64,000 nucleotides of DNA from Prionailurus bengalensis (GCF_016509475.1 NC_057356.1:9933501-9997500); one strand, 5' to 3'; shown: positions 63,101 to 63,262, counted from the first letter of the stretch. The notes: generated by a model not told the origin, from the sequence alone. Program-made: numbers and translations.

Positions 63101-63262
63101 AAAAATGTCCATGAAGACAGAATGCCCCTTGGGTGTTTTCTCATTCAGACTGGCAGGAGACCAGATCCAGTAGAAGTAAGTACCATCCGAAGAAAGGTGC
63201 ACAGTGCTCATGGTGCTGCCAACCGGGAGGTGATTGGCTGGCATTGGCACCACCTGGCACAC
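679..63262 (-). CDS. HECTD4: HECTD4, internal part (33 exons, both ends outside window)
   Basis: Probable E3 ubiquitin-protein ligase HECTD4, a giant protein that in its full form ends in a C-terminal HECT domain accepting ubiquitin from an E2 and passing it to a substrate. Thirty-three exons on the minus strand join in phase into about 1,678 codons without a stop or frameshift. Identity rests on my recognising many stretches as HECTD4, for example YFYWIWSP in E1, LVMLVPPPGG in E3, NNMLWTCSNDYIDQWCNPGN in E5, GRPFRLGTGANMEKVV in E32 and CCEVITEEAAAALRKATKW in E33. The HECT domain and promoter are outside the window. ZZEF1, MYCBP2 and HERC1 were considered as alternatives and fit less well. 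Neighbouring genes are not visible. The intact frame argues for a working gene, not a pseudogene. Confidence 0.9.
1081..1299 (-). mobile_element. SINEC, felid tRNA-Lys-type SINE
   Basis: Full-length: poly(T) on the left, then the body, ending in the reverse of the GGGGCGCCTGG head. Flanked by the duplication TTTCCATGCA at 1071 and 1300. Confidence 0.92.
1480..1600 (-). mobile_element. L1 3' end, old fragment
   Basis: ACTGAGGTATAATTGACA is the reverse of the common L1 3' UTR end; boundaries approximate. Confidence 0.6.
1850..2046 (-). mobile_element. SINEC, tail eroded
   Basis: Head and body clear, A-tail degraded. The left flank TAGGCTACAAAACTT (1819) matches the right flank (about 2054). 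Confidence 0.85.
2067..2264 (-). mobile_element. SINEC inserted beside the previous copy
   Basis: Full-length copy flanked by TAGGCTGCAAAACTT (2054) and TAGGCTGCACAACTT (2266), the same target as its left neighbour. Confidence 0.92.
2440..2463 (+). repeat. Poly(T), 24 bases
   Basis: Pure T run 84 bp downstream of the E32 donor in gene orientation, without an attached SINE body. Confidence 0.9.
2548..2629 (-). CDS. HECTD4: HECTD4 exon E32 (82 bp, phase 2 to 0)
   Basis: Encodes SSEGRPFRLGTGANMEKVVK and MDRDMTK, a sequence I recognise from HECTD4. Without it E31 (phase 2 end) cannot join E33 (phase 0 start), so its 82 bases are needed to keep the frame. Acceptor CCCTTCTAG, donor GACGAAG/GTAAAC. 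Confidence 0.93.
2630..3658 (-). other. Intron E31-E32
   Basis: 1.03 kb intron. It holds a plus-strand stretch with protein-like composition (2700 to 3270, see findings) and a MIR-like piece near 3490. Confidence 0.75.
3490..3630 (+). mobile_element. MIR-like SINE fragment
   Basis: CAGCTCTGCCTCAGTTTCTC and the GGGATGACAGGAATAG region resemble the MIR core and 3' part. Confidence 0.55.
3659..3848 (-). CDS. HECTD4: HECTD4 exon E31 (190 bp), charged linker
   Basis: Encodes GCQTVLSPTASEPDTTLTKT, SPKSSLKGDKDPGEESEAVD and GKLSIFIHKREDQSSHEVLQ. A Ser/Thr/Pro/Asp-rich low-complexity linker, then a short folded segment. Acceptor CGCTTTCAAAG, donor ACTGAG/GTAACT. The intron to E30 is 219 bp. Confidence 0.92.
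4068..4348 (-). CDS. HECTD4: HECTD4 exon E30 (281 bp, largest exon)
   Basis: Encodes SHIGKAILSQPACVSKLLSL, LLDQRPSPKLVLIILQLCRA, a middle part with EDCGNVELPPWSYSVPS, and KIASLLLAKLADYVVP. An Arm/HEAT-like helical part is followed by an acidic Ser-rich loop and another helix. Acceptor CTCTTTCCAG, donor CCCAG/GTGAGC. Phase 2 to 1. Confidence 0.93.
4349..5279 (-). other. Intron E29-E30
   Basis: 931 bp of apparently unique intron. A 109-codon plus-strand open frame at 4855 to 5184 has no homology that I recognise and no codon bias; not called as a gene. Confidence 0.7.
5280..5433 (-). CDS. HECTD4: HECTD4 exon E29 (154 bp, phase 1 to 2)
   Basis: Encodes GSTEAVHSGLARQVSSLLTN, then HLARATECCGNQAAGNDALQ and DVLSLLNDLS. 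The acceptor CTCTGTAG is preceded by a very long T/C-rich tract made by an A/G-rich simple repeat at 5446 to 5512 on the plus strand. Donor TCAAG/GTATGG. Confidence 0.9.
5444..5512 (+). repeat. A-rich/(AAAG)n microsatellite at E29 acceptor
   Basis: About 68 bases of A with scattered G on the plus strand, read as T/C on the gene strand. It starts about 11 bases from the E29 3' splice site. Confidence 0.92.
5750..5951 (-). mobile_element. SINEC
   Basis: Full-length minus-strand copy, directly joined to an older-type SINE on its right. Confidence 0.9.
5952..6088 (-). mobile_element. Short carnivore SINE, older type
   Basis: A 137 bp element with the AGTAGGCTCCACACCCAGCG body and no CT-rich part. 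A perfect 19-base repeat (5724 to 5742 and 6089 to 6107) flanks this element together with its left neighbour. Confidence 0.85.
6880..6903 (+). repeat. (GT)n microsatellite
   Basis: Twelve GT units inside the L1 remnant. Confidence 0.9.
7034..7280 (-). mobile_element. SINEC with expanded (GA)n
   Basis: Full-length, with a GA run at 7070 to 7102. Duplication AGGAGTTTGGCTTTTTT at 7017 and 7283. It splits an old L1 end. Confidence 0.92.
7544..7728 (-). CDS. HECTD4: HECTD4 exon E28 (185 bp, phase 2 to 1)
   Basis: Encodes SEEKCLVRSGLVQLMDRLCS, LSSQTESGSSEKQTKKQKVA (a charged loop with a basic KQTKKQK cluster) and TMAWAAFQVLANRCVEWEKE. Acceptor CCTGGCCCAG, donor AGAAG/GTAAGA. Confidence 0.92.
7729..8341 (-). 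other. Intron E27-E28
   Basis: 613 bp, AT-rich; no repeat or gene recognised. Confidence 0.7.
8342..8488 (-). CDS. HECTD4: HECTD4 exon E27 (147 bp, phase 2 to 2)
   Basis: Encodes IEELTCGGMVEQVQEAFGET, then MTSVVSLCARYPIACANSIG and LLCTIPYT. Acceptor CTGTTTCATAG, donor CACCAG/GTAAGC. Length divisible by three with matching phases, so it could be skipped in frame. Confidence 0.92.
9428..9637 (+). mobile_element. SINEC
   Basis: Full-length copy with the duplication AAATTATTCTGGA at 9415 and 9638. Confidence 0.93.
10205..10387 (+). mobile_element. SINEC with internal deletion in the head
   Basis: The head runs from GGTGGCTCAG straight into GTCACGATC, lacking about 27 bases of the tRNA-like part between the two CTCAG repeats. 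The deletion probably arose between those direct repeats. Confidence 0.88.
10600..10796 (+). mobile_element. SINEC
   Basis: Variant with GACTCTGGATTTTGGCTCAG in the head; older-looking than most. First of a pair with 10808. Confidence 0.88.
10808..11001 (+). mobile_element. SINEC, tandem to previous copy
   Basis: Full-length; flanked by AACTATAAAG at 10797 and 11002, so it inserted next to the tail of the preceding SINE. Confidence 0.9.
11432..11598 (-). CDS. HECTD4: HECTD4 exon E26 (167 bp, phase 0 to 2)
   Basis: Encodes VSSSSFLLAAQTRWRRGNTR, KQALVHMRELLTAAVRVGGV and THLVGPVTMVLQGGP. Helical scaffold composition. Acceptor TGCGTTTCAG, donor CCCAG/GTCAGT. Confidence 0.92.
11699..11840 (-). 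CDS. HECTD4: HECTD4 exon E25 (142 bp, phase 2 to 0)
   Basis: Encodes RRHVTSHRSSSFTLLQSLAI, then EDSRDKPTYSVLLGQLFAFI and GTNPDQA. It starts with a basic, Ser-rich cluster (RHVTSHRSSSF). The intron to E24 is only 111 bp, the shortest found. Acceptor CTTTCCCATAG, donor CAAGCT/GTATGT. Confidence 0.9.
11952..12087 (-). CDS. HECTD4: HECTD4 exon E24 (136 bp, phase 1 to 2)
   Basis: Encodes ACKSASETKVISHAVRQPVF, then LRSMSAPSDLEMIGNEDLEF and TRANQ. The RSMSAP motif resembles an RxxSxP-type 14-3-3 binding site (inference only). Acceptor CTGTTTCAG, donor TCAGAG/GTAAAT. Confidence 0.9.
12778..12999 (+). mobile_element. SINEC
   Basis: Full-length, with an 11-base duplication AAGAATGGTTA at 12767 and 13000. 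Confidence 0.92.
13436..13671 (+). mobile_element. SINEC with long A-rich tail
   Basis: Full-length; the tail of more than 30 mainly A residues suggests a fairly recent copy. Confidence 0.92.
14209..14384 (-). CDS. HECTD4: HECTD4 exon E23 (176 bp, phase 2 to 1)
   Basis: Encodes EKFLQEVNSLTQKPSHPLAK, TKTLVKSLMNRAELLLHVTI and AAQSGLTRSISGTPAETP. A basic, helical first part is followed by a Ser/Thr-rich end that could be phosphorylated (inference). Acceptor TTTCCTTCCAG, donor CTCCGG/GTACAA. Confidence 0.92.
14385..14763 (-). other. Intron E22-E23
   Basis: 379 bp with no recognised element. Confidence 0.7.
14764..14852 (-). CDS. HECTD4: HECTD4 exon E22 (89 bp, phase 0 to 2)
   Basis: Encodes NKMKELELLCSMKEVSFDGN and DLENMVLSL. 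Acceptor CCTTCTTTAG, donor CTGAG/GTTAGT (a weaker-looking donor than its neighbours). Supported by phase match on both sides. Confidence 0.9.
14853..15351 (-). other. Intron E21-E22
   Basis: 499 bp with no recognised element apart from a short G-rich run near 14943. Confidence 0.7.
15352..15456 (-). CDS. HECTD4: HECTD4 exon E21 (105 bp, phase 0 to 0)
   Basis: Encodes SVAELEQKWQSEVDDAMQGK, then LENNMPFFYDYHFNE. The first half is charged and coiled-coil-like, the second aromatic-rich. Acceptor TGTACCTATTAG, donor AATGAG/GTGAGC. The intron to E20 holds a SINE pair in opposite orientation. Confidence 0.92.
15568..15710 (-). mobile_element. Short carnivore SINE, older type
   Basis: Same short type as the copy at 5952 (AGTAGGCTTTATGCCCAGC body), with an 18-base poly(T). 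Confidence 0.85.
15738..15905 (+). mobile_element. SINEC, shortened body
   Basis: The CT-rich part is shorter than usual. Duplication AACTTCATTACA at 15726 and 15910. It faces the minus-strand SINE at 15568. Confidence 0.9.
15988..16180 (-). CDS. HECTD4: HECTD4 exon E20 (193 bp, phase 2 to 0)
   Basis: Encodes EVIQPDVMEEMVVSCVIKHL, NLVDALQSLINFQYQEEHAE and a charged helix (EYDLLCKIMGETFKKLNAME). The Leu/Lys/Glu pattern fits long helices or a coiled coil running into E21. Acceptor TTGTAATCACAG, donor CTGCAG/GTAAGT. Confidence 0.93.
16181..17157 (-). other. Intron E19-E20
   Basis: 977 bp; holds a hAT-like DNA transposon remnant at about 16815 to 16990 and is otherwise unique. Confidence 0.7.
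16815..16990. mobile_element. hAT-like DNA transposon remnant
   Basis: TCAGAATCTTATGGAAAACT, ACTGGGCCCCATCCTCAGAG and TTCTGATCCACTAGGTATGA resemble the MER5/MER20 group of non-autonomous hAT elements. Exact family unknown. Confidence 0.5.
17158..17391 (-). CDS. HECTD4: HECTD4 exon E19 (234 bp), Pro-rich linker
   Basis: Encodes CQWQVEANGVISPALTPSPS, an acidic stretch (TIEEDREFTYPSD), VLVPPVGNYFDLPRIRLPPG and IMIKLREISGRARPQFRPSI. Pro/Ser-rich at its start, so probably an exposed linker there. Acceptor CTGTTCAG, donor ATAAA/GTATGT. The second-largest exon of the window. Confidence 0.93.
17392..17959 (-). other. Intron E18-E19
   Basis: 568 bp with an old LINE-like fragment at about 17575 to 17700; the rest is unique. 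Confidence 0.65.
17575..17700. mobile_element. Old LINE-like fragment
   Basis: TTATTATGAAAACTTTTAAG and ACACCCATATGCCCGCCGCC resemble a widespread ancient LINE end; family not certain. Confidence 0.45.
17960..18123 (-). CDS. HECTD4: HECTD4 exon E18 (164 bp), hydrophobic segment
   Basis: Encodes ESSEDVSGG, then a hydrophobic run of about 19 residues (18040 to 18096, LPFLVDLALGLSVLACSML), then RILYNGPEITKEEEACQ and LLRSKLLQ. The run could be a membrane helix or a buried helix of the scaffold; its single Asp and position deep in the protein favour the second. Acceptor CTGCGTTGCAG, donor CAAAG/GTAAAA. Confidence 0.92.
18124..19226 (-). other. Intron E17-E18
   Basis: 1.1 kb with a LINE-2 fragment near 18485; otherwise unique. 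Confidence 0.7.
18485..18610 (-). mobile_element. LINE-2 3' fragment
   Basis: TTCATTCAACAAATATTTGA, then CTACTGTGTACCAG and CTCACGGAGCTTCCATTCTA, is the classic L2 3' end in reverse. Confidence 0.7.
19227..19331 (-). CDS. HECTD4: HECTD4 exon E17 (105 bp), end of CUB-like region
   Basis: Encodes VEGDTVTFSFEMRSGREHNT, then PDKAMWGFACTVRAQ. The TFSFEMRSG strand and the closing WGFACTV motif are typical of the last strands of CUB-like sandwiches in large E3 ligases and ZZEF1. Acceptor AAATTTTAAG, donor GCTCAG/GTACTG. Phase 0 to 0. Confidence 0.93.
19332..20441 (-). other. Intron E16-E17
   Basis: 1.1 kb, no recognised repeat. Several open frames of 60 to 112 codons overlap on both strands with no homology that I see. 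Confidence 0.7.
20442..20561 (-). CDS. HECTD4: HECTD4 exon E16 (120 bp), CUB-like region
   Basis: Encodes LVIYAGPNTNSRKVAEYGGN, then TLGYGSRSVLGTGWPKDLVK. It continues the sandwich started in E15: the LVIYAG strand follows the YDYDK turn directly. Acceptor TTCTGTTTTGAAG, donor GTGAAG/GTATGG. A symmetric phase 0 exon. Confidence 0.92.
20562..22671 (-). other. Intron E15-E16
   Basis: 2.1 kb without a recognised repeat, unusual next to the SINE-rich introns around it. No gene seen. Confidence 0.65.
22672..22870 (-). CDS. HECTD4: HECTD4 exon E15 (199 bp), start of CUB-like region
   Basis: Encodes MLEEKEEPGFLTGLKIPAPW, then KETVHIPGARCLYLRFDSRC and SSQYDYDK. The run from VHIPGA through FDSRC to YDYD resembles the first strands and acidic turn of CUB-like sandwiches, as in ZZEF1 (family knowledge plus inference). 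Acceptor GTCTGGTTTTAG, donor GACAAA/GTAAGC. Confidence 0.92.
22871..24505 (-). other. Intron E14-E15
   Basis: 1.6 kb; unique up to about 23700, then a minus-strand L1 end to about 24290. Confidence 0.75.
23715..24290 (-). mobile_element. L1 3' region, old
   Basis: Reversed L1 sequence: ATTTAAAGTGTACAACTTGG, later CTAGGTCATGTGGCAGG and the ORF2-end-like part. Diverged, with no open frame. Confidence 0.75.
24506..24606 (-). CDS. HECTD4: HECTD4 exon E14 (101 bp, phase 0 to 2)
   Basis: Encodes TALLLKTQCPVFAEVGCSPC followed by GASDQKGRLFPDQ. Acceptor TGTGTTTCAG, donor ATCAGAG/GTGAAA. Three Cys residues sit close together, but there is no full zinc-finger spacing in this exon. Confidence 0.88.
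24607..25122 (-). other. Intron E13-E14
   Basis: 516 bp with no recognised element. Confidence 0.7.
25123..25276 (-). CDS. HECTD4: HECTD4 exon E13 (154 bp, phase 2 to 0)
   Basis: Encodes LKGLEQVTKATMLGHLLPVL, LTSLMHPNLQTLTMADALMP and a Leu/Val helix ending LYTSQ. Acceptor CTTTTTGTAG, donor AGTCAG/GTACGG. Residues about 570 to 621. Confidence 0.9.
25277..26745 (-). other. Intron E12-E13
   Basis: 1.5 kb; only an old L1 end at 25680 to 25795 recognised. Confidence 0.7.
25680..25795 (-). mobile_element. L1 3' end fragment
   Basis: TTTTATTGAGACAGAACAGT and TTCAGGTGTGTAACAATTAT match the reversed L1 end pattern. Confidence 0.6.
26746..26870 (-). CDS. HECTD4: HECTD4 exon E12 (125 bp, phase 0 to 2)
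   Basis: Encodes ELKVSILALATQILTGCDEV, then LEMLQQVTTALINSD and ADREQ. Acceptor TTTCTACCTAG, donor GCAGAG/GTGAGG. Armadillo/HEAT-like helical composition (inference). Confidence 0.9.
26871..28796 (-). other. Intron E11-E12
   Basis: 1.9 kb, AT-rich, with a weak MIR-like piece near 27835; no SINEC copy and no gene seen. Confidence 0.7.
28797..28925 (-). CDS. HECTD4: HECTD4 exon E11 (129 bp, phase 0 to 0)
   Basis: Encodes AASSCLRYLMAVQNHLLSNT, then an acidic loop (KPDENEDSDSS) and LQGETLKVQ. Acceptor TTGTATTAAAG, donor GTACAG/GTAAAC. The length is a multiple of three with phase 0 on both sides, so skipping it would keep the frame. Confidence 0.9.
28926..29633 (-). other. Intron E10-E11
   Basis: 708 bp; holds the CA/CG microsatellite at 29512 to 29563 and is otherwise unique. 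Confidence 0.75.
29512..29563 (+). repeat. (CA)n with (CG)n core
   Basis: ACACACATACACAC, then a CGCGCGCGCGCG core and about 24 bases of CA. Alternating purine-pyrimidine, so able to form Z-DNA; about 70 bp downstream of the E10 donor. Confidence 0.9.
29634..29754 (-). CDS. HECTD4: HECTD4 exon E10 (121 bp, phase 2 to 0)
   Basis: Encodes LNDELLHYILKIVVRESCIL and TKCQTVSKEDFQKLLSTVP. Acceptor GCATGTTAAAG, donor TGCCT/GTAAGT. The helical pattern continues the scaffold of E6 to E9. A CA/CG microsatellite lies about 70 bp downstream of the donor. Confidence 0.9.
29755..30334 (-). other. Intron E9-E10
   Basis: 580 bp with no recognised element. Confidence 0.7.
30335..30440 (-). CDS. HECTD4: HECTD4 exon E9 (106 bp, phase 1 to 2)
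   Basis: Encodes GERNSGLSQLRDVILTNLAE and an acidic end (RFGSDEEDEHY-type composition, here GSEEDEHY). Acceptor GTTCTGTGTCAG, donor TTACAG/GTGACC. Also too short to stand out alone; the phases match both neighbours. Confidence 0.88.
30441..31316 (-). other. Intron E8-E9
   Basis: 876 bp with one plus-strand SINE (30996) whose tail ends 114 bp before the E8 donor; the rest is unique. Confidence 0.75.
30996..31202 (+). mobile_element. SINEC
   Basis: Full-length copy in the E8-E9 intron, antisense to HECTD4. Confidence 0.92.
31317..31387 (-). CDS. HECTD4: HECTD4 exon E8 (71 bp, phase 2 to 1)
   Basis: The smallest exon found. It encodes SGLNILYPGETEINNLLKLV and LTE. Acceptor CTGTCATTTCAG, donor GGAAG/GTGAGA. 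It is too short to find as an isolated reading frame; phase continuity with E7 and E9 supports it. Confidence 0.88.
31800..31945 (-). mobile_element. L1 3' end fragment
   Basis: AAGTGTACAATATGACAAGT and TTTGACATATGGGTATACCC are L1 3' UTR-like in reverse. Confidence 0.6.
31966..32162 (+). mobile_element. SINEC, 5'-truncated
   Basis: Begins at GCGTCTGACTTCAGCTCAGG, lacking about the first 30 bases of the head. Confidence 0.88.
32470..32645 (-). mobile_element. MIR fragment
   Basis: CATTTTATAGCTAAGGAAA and CTAGTAAGTGGCAGAGCAAG plus AGAACCCAGGTCT fit MIR in reverse. Confidence 0.7.
32918..33063 (-). CDS. HECTD4: HECTD4 exon E7 (146 bp, phase 0 to 2)
   Basis: Encodes VVFKFFFSPQTERNRDIIRR, then a Leu/Trp-rich helix (GLLLWQLLMAP) and ICPEIQKEVCLAI. 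Acceptor GTTTCCGTAG, donor CATCAG/GTAATC. Residues about 338 to 385. Confidence 0.9.
33064..33440 (-). other. Intron E6-E7
   Basis: 377 bp AT-rich intron with no recognised element. Confidence 0.7.
33441..33673 (-). CDS. HECTD4: HECTD4 exon E6 (233 bp, phase 1 to 0)
   Basis: Starts EEAITTNEVINQLLHHVGAM and continues through ATNPNLPITSVLGKQHPIEA to DTCIIRCILVVFQ. Amphipathic helices suggest an alpha-helical scaffold (inference). Acceptor CATTTTCTAG, donor TTTCAG/GTAAAT. Residues about 260 to 337. Confidence 0.92.
33859..34061 (-). mobile_element. SINEC
   Basis: Full-length copy with a perfect 19-base duplication (CTAGGAAATCCCCATTTTT at 33840 and 34062). Confidence 0.93.
34095..34325 (-). mobile_element. 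MIR, near full length
   Basis: TTTTGTAGAGGAGTCAATCA, GAGAGGTTAAGTAACTCGCC and AGAGCTGGGATTTGCATTCA follow MIR order in reverse. Confidence 0.75.
35500..35615 (-). mobile_element. L1 3' end fragment
   Basis: TATCCAGATATAATTTACAT and TTAAGTGCATAATTCAATGA fit a reversed L1 end. Confidence 0.6.
35704..35907 (+). mobile_element. SINEC
   Basis: First of a tandem pair; the head lacks the GACTT part of the usual sequence. Confidence 0.9.
35918..36139 (+). mobile_element. SINEC with (TC)n
   Basis: Second of the pair, with a TC run at 36078 to 36114. AAACCTAG precedes and follows it. Confidence 0.9.
36305..36499 (-). mobile_element. SINEC, diverged
   Basis: Minus-strand copy with several changes from consensus (CCACGCAGGTGCCC head). 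Confidence 0.87.
36763..37002 (+). mobile_element. SINEC variant
   Basis: Head variant TCGGGTTTCTGCTCAG, GC-rich body, long A tail. Duplication AATGAGAAAAC at 36748 and about 37003. Confidence 0.88.
38019..38036 (+). repeat. Poly(G) run
   Basis: A G run of 16 bases in an otherwise unique part of the E5-E6 intron; C-rich on the transcript. Confidence 0.85.
38476..38698 (+). mobile_element. SINEC with (TC)n
   Basis: Full-length, with a TC run near 38648 to 38673; it lies 226 bp downstream of the E5 donor and antisense to the gene. Confidence 0.92.
38925..39065 (-). CDS. HECTD4: HECTD4 exon E5 (141 bp, phase 1 to 1)
   Basis: Encodes ACYDTVNNMLWTCSNDYIDQ, then a Cys/Trp/Asn-rich segment ending SHIITEPK. 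Acceptor CTCTTTGCAG, donor CCCAAAG/GTGAAG. The YDxxNNMLWTCSND pattern looks like the strand-turn-strand of a propeller blade (inference). This is one of the most diagnostic HECTD4 exons here. Residues about 213 to 259. Confidence 0.92.
39066..39779 (-). other. Intron E4-E5
   Basis: 714 bp with no recognised element. Confidence 0.7.
39780..39893 (-). CDS. HECTD4: HECTD4 exon E4 (114 bp, phase 1 to 1)
   Basis: Encodes ILASSLVYNISDGQFTSRAD and a Gly-rich end (GSSLGRGALVPGL). Acceptor TTTGTTTCCAAAG, donor GGATTGG/GTAAGAC. The first codon is split with E3 (A plus TC gives Ile). Residues about 175 to 212. Confidence 0.9.
40100..40293 (+). mobile_element. SINEC, 5'-truncated
   Basis: Starts at CTCAGTTAGTTAAG, missing the first bases; the head is a diverged variant. 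Confidence 0.85.
40298..40516 (+). mobile_element. SINEC, tandem to previous copy
   Basis: Full-length; AATAAACT is found before and after it, derived from the tail of the preceding SINE. Confidence 0.9.
40785..40975 (+). mobile_element. MIR fragment
   Basis: TTTGAATTCCAGTTGTACCA, ACCTCTCCATTTCCTCATGT and TGAAAATTAAATGAGTTAAA match MIR sense order. Confidence 0.7.
41648..42461 (+). mobile_element. L1 3' end insertion with target duplication
   Basis: About 814 bp of ORF2 end plus 3' UTR: the tract includes CATTAAGATGGCTAGATTT, GGAATATAATTTAGCCATAA and a CAATAAAGC end with poly(A). Flanks AAGACTAATGGTAAAT (41632) and AAGACTAATAGTAAAT (42462) form a 16-base duplication with one mismatch. The ORF2 part is broken by many changes. 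Confidence 0.88.
42965..43040 (-). mobile_element. MIR core fragment
   Basis: GTGGGAAAACTGAGGCTCAG is the reversed MIR core motif; short and partial. Confidence 0.5.
43069..43169 (-). mobile_element. Carnivore SINE fragment, old
   Basis: About 100 bp, with a diverged CAGCCAGGCACCC head and GAGCTTGAACTCACGACC body. Confidence 0.75.
43669..43856 (-). mobile_element. SINEC near exon E3
   Basis: Full-length copy with a 17-base duplication GAAAAGCCTTAAATTTC at 43652 and 43857; 65 bp from the E3 donor and in gene orientation. Confidence 0.93.
43922..44080 (-). CDS. HECTD4: HECTD4 exon E3 (159 bp, phase 1 to 1)
   Basis: Encodes NTSCGLPLKMLRKTPIYTCG, then YLVMLVPPPGG and a Gly/Ser-rich RSLFGGTSGLSSLK tail. 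Acceptor TTTCACCAG, donor AAAAA/GTAAGTG. A minus-strand SINE ends 65 bp downstream of the donor. Residues about 122 to 174. Confidence 0.9.
45394..45618 (+). mobile_element. SINEC, young subfamily (two-base deletion)
   Basis: CpG-rich copy with GGTGGCGCAGTCGG head and CTTCAGCCAGGTC, two bases shorter than the usual TTCAGCTCAGGTC. Perfect 17-base duplication at 45377 and 45619. Confidence 0.94.
46142..46261 (+). mobile_element. Very short L1 3' insertion (120 bp)
   Basis: GGTGATGGGTATTGAGGAGG followed by GAGCACTGGGTGTTGTATGG is the carnivore L1 3' end. A perfect 15-base duplication AAAAGTACACAGCAG lies at 46127 and 46262; the tail is (AAAAT)n-like. Confidence 0.9.
46874..47096 (+). mobile_element. 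SINEC
   Basis: Full-length, CpG-rich; duplication AAGTACTACCCAA at 46861 and 47097. Confidence 0.93.
47110..47600 (+). mobile_element. Old L1-type 3' region
   Basis: ACTGTGTGATTCCAACTATA and GTGGCCAGGGACTCAGGGGA, ending CGTAAAACTGCTCTAAAAAA, is a known old LINE 3' pattern. Boundaries approximate. Confidence 0.7.
47614..47830 (+). mobile_element. SINEC
   Basis: First of a tandem pair, flanked by AAATTAAGTCTT on both sides. Confidence 0.91.
47850..48065 (+). mobile_element. SINEC, tandem, young-looking
   Basis: CpG-rich copy in the same AATTAAGTCTTA target; its tail ends about 80 bp before the E2 donor, antisense to HECTD4. Confidence 0.93.
48147..48339 (-). CDS. HECTD4: HECTD4 exon E2 (193 bp, phase 0 to 1)
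   Basis: Starts VENGVYVANPLQERTILMRK and continues with a Ser/Ala/Leu-rich stretch (SRLSRYRASPSATLAALTGS). Acceptor TAACTACTAG, donor CAG/GTATGC. It is separated from E1 by the largest intron of the window, 14.75 kb. Residues about 58 to 121. Confidence 0.88.
48450..48660 (+). mobile_element. SINEC variant
   Basis: Diverged head (GGCTCGAGTGGTTATGCG) with a C-rich body; flanks share TTTCCAAAG. It starts 111 bp from the E2 acceptor. Confidence 0.88.
50290..50600 (+). mobile_element. LINE-2 3' fragment
   Basis: CACCCTGTTTTGCTATCCAC, CATGGCACTTACC and GTCAGGTCCCCAAGAACAGG match the L2 3' region; it ends CTTGCTGAATAAAC. Confidence 0.65.
50996..51030 (+). mobile_element. SINEC head only, 35 bp
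   Basis: Only the first part of a SINE (GCGCCTGGGTGGCTTAGTCG and a few bases) with no body or tail, set between TGAAAACAC(C/G)GAGAA at 50981 and 51031. Confidence 0.8.
51290..51975 (+). mobile_element. LINE-2 fragment, longer
   Basis: CACTGGCCTTCTGTCC, then CTTGGGACTTGCTGTTCCCT, GGTCTCAGCTCCAATGTCC and a GAGCTCCTTGAAAACAAAGG end follow L2 order. The middle is diverged. Confidence 0.6.
52231..52252 (+). repeat. Poly(A), about 20 bases
   Basis: A run not attached to a recognised SINE or LINE; could be the tail of an eroded retrocopy. Confidence 0.8.
53084..53326 (-). mobile_element. SINEC carrying (CA)n
   Basis: Full-length copy in which the CT-rich part is replaced by about 50 bases of CA (53115 to 53165). 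Flanked by ATCTTTAAA. Confidence 0.92.
53115..53165 (+). repeat. (CA)n in SINE
   Basis: About 25 CA units within the SINE at 53084, replacing its GA-rich stretch. Confidence 0.92.
53446..53660 (+). mobile_element. SINEC, left arm of an inverted pair
   Basis: Full-length; its A tail meets the poly(T) of the next, minus-strand SINE. Confidence 0.92.
53661..53875 (-). mobile_element. SINEC, young subfamily, right arm of pair
   Basis: CpG-rich with the two-base deletion (GACCTGGCTGAAG). It shares the outer AAATCCAAATAC flanks with its partner. Confidence 0.93.
53908..54120 (+). mobile_element. SINEC, diverged
   Basis: Head GGGACACCTCGGTGGCTCAG, shortened; older copy following the inverted pair. 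Confidence 0.86.
54131..54230 (+). mobile_element. Short carnivore SINE, older type
   Basis: About 100 bp with GGTGCCTGGCTGGCTCAGCT head, GTTCAAGCCCCACGTTG box and A tail. Confidence 0.85.
54434..54650 (-). mobile_element. SINEC
   Basis: Full-length minus-strand copy joined to another at 54652. Confidence 0.91.
54652..54864 (-). mobile_element. SINEC with (GA)n
   Basis: Full-length with a GA run at 54669 to 54704 next to the short T tail. Confidence 0.9.
55085..55545 (+). mobile_element. L1 3' region, old
   Basis: ATTTGTGACAACACGGATGG, GATGGTTGCCAGGGGCTGCA and CCCAATAAAGCTGG are typical of L1 3' UTRs of mid-age mammalian subfamilies. Confidence 0.75.
55716..55962 (+). mobile_element. SINEC, young subfamily, tandem 1
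   Basis: GGCGCAGTCGG head, two-base deletion (CTTCAGCCAGG) and an A-rich tail grown to (AAAAT)n-like repeats. Confidence 0.93.
55973..56190 (+). mobile_element. SINEC, young, tandem 2
   Basis: Nearly identical to the preceding copy but with the undeleted CTTCAGCTCAGG. Preceded and followed by AAAATTTTA. Confidence 0.93.
56490..56690 (+). mobile_element. SINEC, short tail
   Basis: Diverged copy ending in AATAAACAAACGTC without a long poly(A). Confidence 0.87.
57735..58320. mobile_element. Old LINE fragment interrupted by a SINE
   Basis: Parts 57735 to 57850 and 58065 to 58320 look like one ancient LINE end (TTTCAAGCATGTAAAAATAG, ATTCAAATTCCAAACGGTCT) split by the SINE at 57870. Confidence 0.5.
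57870..58060 (-). mobile_element. SINEC, head truncated
   Basis: Tail and body present; it ends within the tRNA-like part and lacks the CCACCCAGGCGCCCC end. It sits in an old LINE fragment. Confidence 0.87.
58895..59114 (-). mobile_element. SINEC
   Basis: Full-length minus-strand copy with 14-base poly(T). Confidence 0.92.
59158..59204 (+). repeat. T-rich low-complexity tract
   Basis: T runs broken by single G or C residues; polypurine on the gene strand. Confidence 0.85.
59367..59581 (-). mobile_element. SINEC
   Basis: Full-length; a small duplication of TCAG in the body (TTTCAGTCAGCACAG). Confidence 0.9.
59612..59829 (-). mobile_element. SINEC
   Basis: Full-length, CpG-rich; duplication AATAGGGTGCTTTTT at 59595 and 59830. 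Confidence 0.93.
59931..60160 (+). mobile_element. SINEC with (TC)n
   Basis: Preceded by a poly(G) run; TC repeat at 60067 to 60100. It forms a head-to-head inverted pair with the copy at 59612. Confidence 0.9.
61523..61744 (-). mobile_element. SINEC inside a MITE remnant
   Basis: Full-length minus-strand copy with interrupted poly(T); inserted in the hAT-like element at 61385. Confidence 0.91.
61813..62013 (+). mobile_element. SINEC inside a MITE remnant
   Basis: Plus-strand copy; TAGCCACATGTG flanks it at 61801 and 62031, though this is also part of the host element. Confidence 0.88.
62110..62490 (+). mobile_element. LINE-2 fragment
   Basis: CTTCTTCCTAGAATGTTCTA, GGCAGAATCCAAGCTCCATT and CCTGGCTCACAGTAAGCATT, ending in GAACGAATGAATG. 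Confidence 0.6.
62629..62834 (+). mobile_element. SINEC
   Basis: Full-length; duplication of about 12 bases (CCCACTGTCTA at 62618 and 62836). Confidence 0.92.
63092..63262 (-). CDS. HECTD4: HECTD4 exon E1 (57 codons, phase 0 to 0)
   Basis: First exon visible from the 5' side, but internal: it is preceded by an acceptor (TTTTCCATGTCCAG) and ends in a GTAAGG donor. It encodes residues 1 to 57 of the visible part, with MSTVHLSSDGTYFYWIWSP and an FMDIFELG end. Alternating hydrophobic residues suggest beta strands, perhaps a propeller-like blade (inference). A second AG nine bases into the exon could act as an alternative acceptor. Confidence 0.88.
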